Part shown: one piece after another, positions 6,731 through 9,972 of the stretch | Numbering within the stretch: position 1 is the first letter of the stretch | Layout: every line of letters begins with the position of its first letter | Assembly: GCA_019419485.1 (NCBI GenBank) | Contig: DXZV01000002.1 | Span: forward strand, 27,058 to 37,029 | Origin: Collinsella sp. | GTDB taxonomy: Bacteria; Actinomycetota; Coriobacteriia; Coriobacteriales; Coriobacteriaceae | Reading direction: 5' to 3' | Length of the DNA: 9,972 nt | The notes under the pieces: model-generated | What the model saw: the letters and a program-made list of their open reading frames with translations, nothing else | What the model was told of the DNA's origin: nothing | Database searches by the model: none | Program-made: the position numbers and the translations under genes

Positions 6731-6820
6731 ACCGTTCGCGGTTCTAGATAGTAAACCCCCTGCAAGCCCGCTACCTGCGGGTTTATATTGGTTTAGAGGG
6801 GGTGTAACTCCGTGAACGGT
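6731..6820. promoter_or_regulatory. nested three-stem structure in the luxR-ptcA control region
   Basis: Three nested inverted repeats occur in 90 nt. The outer stem is ACCGTTCGCGG (6731-6741) with CCGTGAACGGT (6810-6820), 11 bp with one G-U pair. The middle stem is ACCCCCT (6755-6761) with AGGGGGT (6797-6803), 7 bp. The inner stem is AAGCCCGC (6764-6771) with GCGGGTTT (6777-6784), 8 bp with one G-U pair and a TACCT loop. The inner hairpin is followed by TTTATATT on the plus strand and so looks like an attenuator. The outer arms could instead be a spaced operator for the LuxR regulator. I recognise no known riboswitch class. The rest of the 329-bp gap holds the candidate promoter and small hairpin listed separately; I see no convincing ptcA promoter. 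Confidence 0.5.
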
Positions 6821-6849
6821 CTTTAATCCCGAATAAACTAGGTAAAAAT

Positions 6850-6878
6850 TGCATACAGGTGAATGATGGTCTTGTCAA
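6850..6878 (-). promoter_or_regulatory. candidate minus-strand promoter toward luxR
   Basis: Reading the minus strand, TTGACA (6878-6873) is a perfect -35 hexamer. A 17-bp spacer leads to TATGCA (6855-6850), which matches only the first three bases of TATAAT. It points at the LuxR gene and would give a leader of about 230 nt that includes the complement of the nested structure. The weak -10 keeps confidence low. Confidence 0.33.
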
Positions 6879-6881
6879 CAC

Positions 6882-6904
6882 GAGGCGTGATGTTCGAGCG
6901 CCTC
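6882..6904. other. short hairpin upstream of the ptcA ribosome binding site
   Basis: GAGGCG (6882-6887) and CGCCTC (6899-6904) form a 6-bp stem with an 11-nt loop, about 25 nt before the ptcA Shine-Dalgarno (GGAAAGGA, 6929-6936). It could be a small leader hairpin or a dyad operator. The signal is short and may be chance. Confidence 0.25.
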
Positions 6905-6942
6905 ATAGCAATAGTCGGCACGACCGGCGGAAAGGAATCGAC

Positions 6943-8016
6943 ATGGCGCTGCCTAAGGATTTCATCGACACCAACGACTTCACCAAAGAGCAGATTCTGG
7001 CTATCGAGGATCTTGGCCTGGCAATGAAGAAGGCCATCAAGGTTGACGGTTATTATCCGCACCTGCTCCGCAATAAGAGCCTTGGCATGATCTTCCAGCA
7101 GGTCTCCACCCGCACCCGTCTTTCCTTCGAGACCGCTATGACCGACCTTGGCGGCCATGCTCAGTTCTATGGCCCTGGCACCATCCAGCTCGGCGGTCAC
7201 GAGTCCCTGGGCGACACCGCTCGCGTTATGGGCTCGCTGCTCGACATCATGATGGCTCGCGTTGACCGTCACAAGGACGTCGTCGGCCTCGCCGAGGGCT
7301 CCGCTGTTCCCGTCATCAATGGCATGTCCGAGTTCAACCATCCCACGCAGGAGATGGGCGACCTCATGACCATGCTCGAGAACCTCCCCGAGGGCAAGAA
7401 GATCGAGGACTGCACCCTGGCCTTCATCGGCGACGCCACCCAGGTCTGCGTCTCCCTCATGTTCATCGCCTCCAAGGTCGGCATGAAGTTTGTCCAGTTT
7501 GGACCTAAGGGCCACCAGATCCCCGACGGCGGCCTGCACGTTGGCACCGTTGAGGAGCGCGCCGAGTTCGGCAAGCAGATGATGGCCATCGCCGAGGAGA
7601 ACTGCAAGGTCTCCGGCGGCTCCGTCGTCATCTCCGACGACATCGAGTGCATCAAGGGCGCCGACTTCATCTACACCGACGTGTGGTATGGCCTGTACGA
7701 CGAGGAGGTCTCGGGCGAGAACTACATGGACGTGTTCTACCCCAAGTATCAGGTCACCATGGACATGATGAACTTCGCCGGCCCCAGCTCCAAGTTCATG
7801 CACTGCCTGCCGGCCACCCGCAATGAGGAAGTCGTCGACGAGGTCATGGACGATCCCGAGCGCTCCCTGTGCTGGGTCGAGGCCGAGAACCGCAAGCACT
7901 CCATCCGTGCTCTCCTTGCCGCCCTGGGCAAGCGCACTCCGCTCAACGACGAGGGTGTCGAGTACTCCGCCAAGGCCGAGCTTCACGCCGCTCTCGAGGC
8001 TCTCGAGCAGCTCTAA
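6943..8016 (+). CDS. ptcA: putrescine carbamoyltransferase (agmatine deiminase pathway)
   Basis: A 357-aa soluble enzyme, normal length for the family. ATG 6943 follows GGAAAGGA by 6 nt; an upstream in-frame GTG at 6859 has no such site. It converts N-carbamoylputrescine and phosphate to putrescine and carbamoyl phosphate. Carbamoyltransferase motifs are clear: 'STRTRLSFE' at 55-63, 'HPTQ' at 133-136 and 'HCLPA' at 287-291. 'YGLYDEE' at 249-255 and a phrase-by-phrase match to the Enterococcus enzyme as I recall it ('NKSLGMIFQQ', 'GDATQVC', 'KFMHCLPATR') separate it from ornithine carbamoyltransferase. The C-terminal helical extension typical of this enzyme is present. The transporter gene follows after 132 nt. 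Codon use is strongly biased (almost all Glu GAG, Lys AAG), suggesting high expression. Confidence 0.95.
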   Translation: MALPKDFIDTNDFTKEQILAIEDLGLAMKKAIKVDGYYPHLLRNKSLGMIFQQVSTRTRLSFETAMTDLGGHAQFYGPGTIQLGGHESLGDTARVMGSLLDIMMARVDRHKDVVGLAEGSAVPVINGMSEFNHPTQEMGDLMTMLENLPEGKKIEDCTLAFIGDATQVCVSLMFIASKVGMKFVQFGPKGHQIPDGGLHVGTVEERAEFGKQMMAIAEENCKVSGGSVVISDDIECIKGADFIYTDVWYGLYDEEVSGENYMDVFYPKYQVTMDMMNFAGPSSKFMHCLPATRNEEVVDEVMDDPERSLCWVEAENRKHSIRALLAALGKRTPLNDEGVEYSAKAELHAALEALEQL

Positions 8017-8042
8017 GCCTTAAGCCTGCTAAACGCACGTTT

Positions 8043-8117
8043 GCGGGCGGCGGATGCTCGTCTCCTGTCGCCCGCTCACCGAGGCTCAGGCAATTGCCTT
8101 AGTACCTTGGGCCTCGG
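8043..8117 (+). other. two adjacent hairpins in the ptcA-aguD spacer
   Basis: GCGGGCG (8043-8049) pairs with CGCCCGC (8069-8075), and CCGAGGC (8079-8085) pairs with GCCTCGG (8111-8117). The second loop contains the perfect palindrome AGGCAATTGCCT (8088-8099). No T-run follows either stem, so they are poor terminators. They may stabilise or process the polycistronic message and set the enzyme-to-transporter ratio. Confidence 0.45.
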
Positions 8118-8148
8118 ATCTGTCCAAGACTGAGCGAAGGAGCTCATC

Positions 8149-9588
8149 ATGAGCGACGGAAAGAAAAAGCTTTCCTTTTTGACGGTCATTTCGACCATCA
8201 TCTGCGTCGTCTTCGTTTGCGAGGCCGCCGCTCCTGCTGCTGCCATTGGCAACCAGCAGTTCTTCTGGTGGATCTTCCTGATCCTGACCTTCCTGCTTCC
8301 CTACGGCATGGTTGTTGCCGAGCTCGGTACCACCTATGACGGCGAGGGCGGCATTTACGACTGGGTACGCGATGGCCTGGGCGACAAATGGGGCGCCCGC
8401 ATCTCGTACTACTACTGGGTCAACTACCCGCTGTGGATCGCCTCGCTGGCTACCATGTTCCCCGACATTTTGGGCATGGTCTTTGGCGTCGAGTTCAACT
8501 TGTTCGCCAAGATGGGTATCGATCTTGCCTTTGTGTGGATCGTCTATCTCATGGGCCGCTCCAAGGCGGCCGACTCCGAGTGGGTCCTTAACGGTGGCGC
8601 CATCATCAAGGTCGCCGTCGCCGTTATCGTTGGCGCTTTGGGCATTTGGTATGCCATGGAGAACGGTTTTGCGAACGACATGTCCGCTGCCACCTTCCTG
8701 CCCGAGCTCACCAACACCAACGCTCTCGGTTACCTGTCGATCATCATCTTTAACTTCATGGGCTTCGAGGTCATCTGCACCATGACCGACGACATGGCCG
8801 ATCCCGCTCGCGATATCCCCAAGGCCATCATCGTCGGTGGCCTGTCCATCGCCGTGATCTACCTGTTCGCTGGCTTTGGCATCGGCGCCGCCGTGCCGGC
8901 CGACTCCATCGATCCCGACTACGGCATGATCGTCGCAGTCCAGACCATGGTGGGCGACTCCATGATCTTTAAGGTCATCTGCATCGCCTTCCTGATCACC
9001 CTGTTCGCCAACATGGCCGCTTGGTCCTTCGGCGTTAACTCCGTTGCTCGCTACGCTGCCGAGCACGGCAACATGCCCAAGGTCTTCGCCTCGATGATCT
9101 CGGATGACGACATGCCCAACGGCGCCAACCTGGTCAACGCTGTCGTTGCCTCCCTGGTGCTGTGCCTGCAGCTCGTTCCCATCGACGCCATCTCCAACGG
9201 TGTCTTCTGGATGCTCTTTGGCACCTCTGTCGTCTTCCTGCTGTTGACCTACATCCCGATGTTCCCGGCGTTCCTCAACCTTCGTAAGAACGACCCCAAC
9301 CGTGAGCGCATCTTCACGTTCCCGTTTAAGGGCGCCATGATGAAGGTCATGCTGGCCATCCCCTGCATCGAGCTGGTTCTTGCCATCGTTGCCACGCTGA
9401 TCCCGTTCTCCGCTGCTGAAATTGGCGACAAGGTCCCGATGATCGTTATCTTCATCGTGCTCGTGCTCATCGGCGAGGTCGTCCGCGTCGTCAGCGCTAA
9501 GGGCCGCGAGACCGAGTACAAGGGTCTGACCCCTGAGCTCGCAGCCCAGCGTCTCGCTGAGGAGGCCGCCGAGGCCGAGGAGAACTAG
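8149..9588 (+). CDS. aguD: APC-family agmatine:putrescine antiporter
   Basis: A 479-aa membrane protein from ATG 8149, preceded by GAAGGAG with 6 nt spacing. About twelve hydrophobic segments span residues 9-450. The first helix carries Glu25 in 'VCEAAAPAAA', and 'GEGGIYDWV' at 65-73 is the conserved APC-family loop after helix 2. The C-terminus is short, cytoplasmic and very acidic, ending in 'RLAEEAAEAEEN'. By family the protein is an amino acid/polyamine/organocation exchanger. Its specificity comes from context: directly behind putrescine carbamoyltransferase, in the place of aguD in the Enterococcus and Lactococcus operons. It would import agmatine and export putrescine across the cytoplasmic membrane. 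Substrate is inferred from position; another amino acid or polyamine remains possible. Codon bias matches ptcA. Confidence 0.85.
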   Translation: MSDGKKKLSFLTVISTIICVVFVCEAAAPAAAIGNQQFFWWIFLILTFLLPYGMVVAELGTTYDGEGGIYDWVRDGLGDKWGARISYYYWVNYPLWIASLATMFPDILGMVFGVEFNLFAKMGIDLAFVWIVYLMGRSKAADSEWVLNGGAIIKVAVAVIVGALGIWYAMENGFANDMSAATFLPELTNTNALGYLSIIIFNFMGFEVICTMTDDMADPARDIPKAIIVGGLSIAVIYLFAGFGIGAAVPADSIDPDYGMIVAVQTMVGDSMIFKVICIAFLITLFANMAAWSFGVNSVARYAAEHGNMPKVFASMISDDDMPNGANLVNAVVASLVLCLQLVPIDAISNGVFWMLFGTSVVFLLLTYIPMFPAFLNLRKNDPNRERIFTFPFKGAMMKVMLAIPCIELVLAIVATLIPFSAAEIGDKVPMIVIFIVLVLIGEVVRVVSAKGRETEYKGLTPELAAQRLAEEAAEAEEN

Positions 9589-9956
9589 AGCACCCGGTTC
9601 TGGGGCTCCAACCCTCCTCGTGTACCAACGCGCGCTTCGTCGGGCTTGTCGCTCCCGACTCCGGGCACTCTAGCCTCTTCGGAGGCGTGTCCAAGCGACA
9701 GGTTTGCTAACCATTCCCCCGGGGTGGGTGTGAGCGATAGCTCCGGTAACCACCGCCCACCCCAATCTCTCTTCCGTATCCTTCGTGCGTTTTGTCTCCG
9801 CGCACTTGGTTACGTCGTCGCTTGCCGGTGCGATTCCGTGAAAACCGGCACCGGGCGCCCCGACCTTTGCCGGGGAACGGGCGCCTACCATCTCTTGGTT
9901 TTAGGCTGCGGGTAACCCGCCCGCAGCAAGCGATCGTTCGATTTGGAGGAAATCTT
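9589..9956 (+). promoter_or_regulatory. 368-nt hairpin-rich spacer / leader of the next gene
   Basis: No credible ORF lies here, but stems follow one another: GTCGGG/CCCGAC (9639-9659); GCCTC-TTCG-GAGGC (9673-9686, a stable UUCG tetraloop); GGGGTGGG/CCCACCCC (9721-9763); TGCCGGT/ACCGGCA (9823-9850); CCCCG/CGGGG (9858-9875), flanked by GGCGCC copies at 9854-9859 and 9880-9885; and CTGCGGG/CCCGCAG (9906-9926). The last overlaps an alternative GCGGG/CCCGC hairpin (9908-9920). It lies about 18 nt before the GGAGG site of the next gene. Such a length inside an operon suggests an internal promoter or a regulatory RNA leader. I could not match it to a known riboswitch class. Confidence 0.45.
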
Positions 9957-9972
9957 ATGCGTACGATCACCG
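9957..9972 (+). CDS. start of next operon gene, probably agmatine deiminase (partial)
   Basis: ATG 9957 follows GGAGG by about 7 nt, a strong ribosome binding site, and reads M-R-T-I-T before the window ends. Five residues cannot identify a protein. The guess of agmatine deiminase (aguA) rests on gene order: ptcA/aguB and aguD are followed by aguA and then carbamate kinase in the Enterococcus and Lactococcus operons. Carbamate kinase is the main alternative. Confidence 0.5.

Noticed and set aside
6838..7986. 382-codon minus-strand frame opposite ptcA
   Set aside because: It is a low-complexity Gly/Asp/His/Val antisense product of GC-biased codons; ptcA is certain on the other strand.
6943..8016. 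Ornithine or aspartate carbamoyltransferase for this gene
   Set aside because: The family-specific segments and the adjacent APC antiporter fit putrescine carbamoyltransferase better.
8086..9066. 326-codon minus-strand frame opposite aguD
   Set aside because: It is the same kind of antisense shadow, rich in Asp, Gly and His, with no motif.
9821..9890. Cobalamin-riboswitch-like or tRNA T-arm-like text (GGTGCGATTCC)
   Set aside because: The rest of the cobalamin core (CCCGCAACTG-type box) is missing and the T-arm-like part does not pair as a tRNA; no acceptor or anticodon arm is present.
1..9972. CRISPR arrays, insertion sequences, rRNA or tRNA genes
   Set aside because: I saw no regularly spaced direct repeats, transposase reading frames, or RNA-gene signatures in either strand.

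Overview
The window reads as high-GC Gram-positive chromosome, most like a gut Coriobacteriia (Collinsella-type) genome. The reasons are strongly C/G-ending codons in the best-expressed genes, a seven-helix membrane protein with a C-terminal LuxR domain (a class abundant in that group), and an agmatine-catabolism operon. This placement is inferred from gene content and composition, not from a marker gene.

Layout. (1) 1-872, minus: an AraC-family regulator with an N-terminal cupin, running off the left edge. (2) 873-1362: a gene-poor stretch with a doubtful 69-codon ORF and a start-less 50-codon frame, both minus. (3) 1363-2337, minus: a fused protein with a MutT-like Nudix hydrolase followed by a Vsr-type mismatch endonuclease. 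(4) 2338-2485: a divergent control region with a perfect 12-bp palindrome and a box close to the published BceR operator. (5) 2486-5462, plus: a BceAB-type ABC exporter pair (ATPase and 10-helix permease, overlapping by 11 bp). (6) 5463-5647: a 93-nt imperfect palindrome and a perfect 12-bp terminator-like hairpin between convergent genes. (7) 5648-6613, minus: a seven-helix LuxR-type regulator. (8) 6614-6942: a 329-bp divergent control region with an elaborate nested secondary structure. (9) 6943 to the right edge, plus: putrescine carbamoyltransferase, an APC-family agmatine/putrescine antiporter, a 368-nt hairpin-rich spacer, and the first five codons of another gene, probably agmatine deiminase.

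How the genes work together. The right half has the same order (ptcA/aguB, aguD, then aguA expected) as the agmatine deiminase operons of Enterococcus and Lactococcus. In that pathway agmatine enters in exchange for putrescine and is deiminated to N-carbamoylputrescine. Phosphorolysis then gives putrescine and carbamoyl phosphate, and carbamate kinase makes ATP. The divergent membrane LuxR protein matches the architecture of lactococcal AguR, the one-component agmatine sensor, so it is the likely regulator. The BceAB-like pair probably serves defence against envelope-active peptides, but no cognate two-component system is in view.

The most unusual items are the Nudix-Vsr fusion, the nested structure in the luxR-ptcA intergenic region, and the long structured spacer before the presumed aguA.
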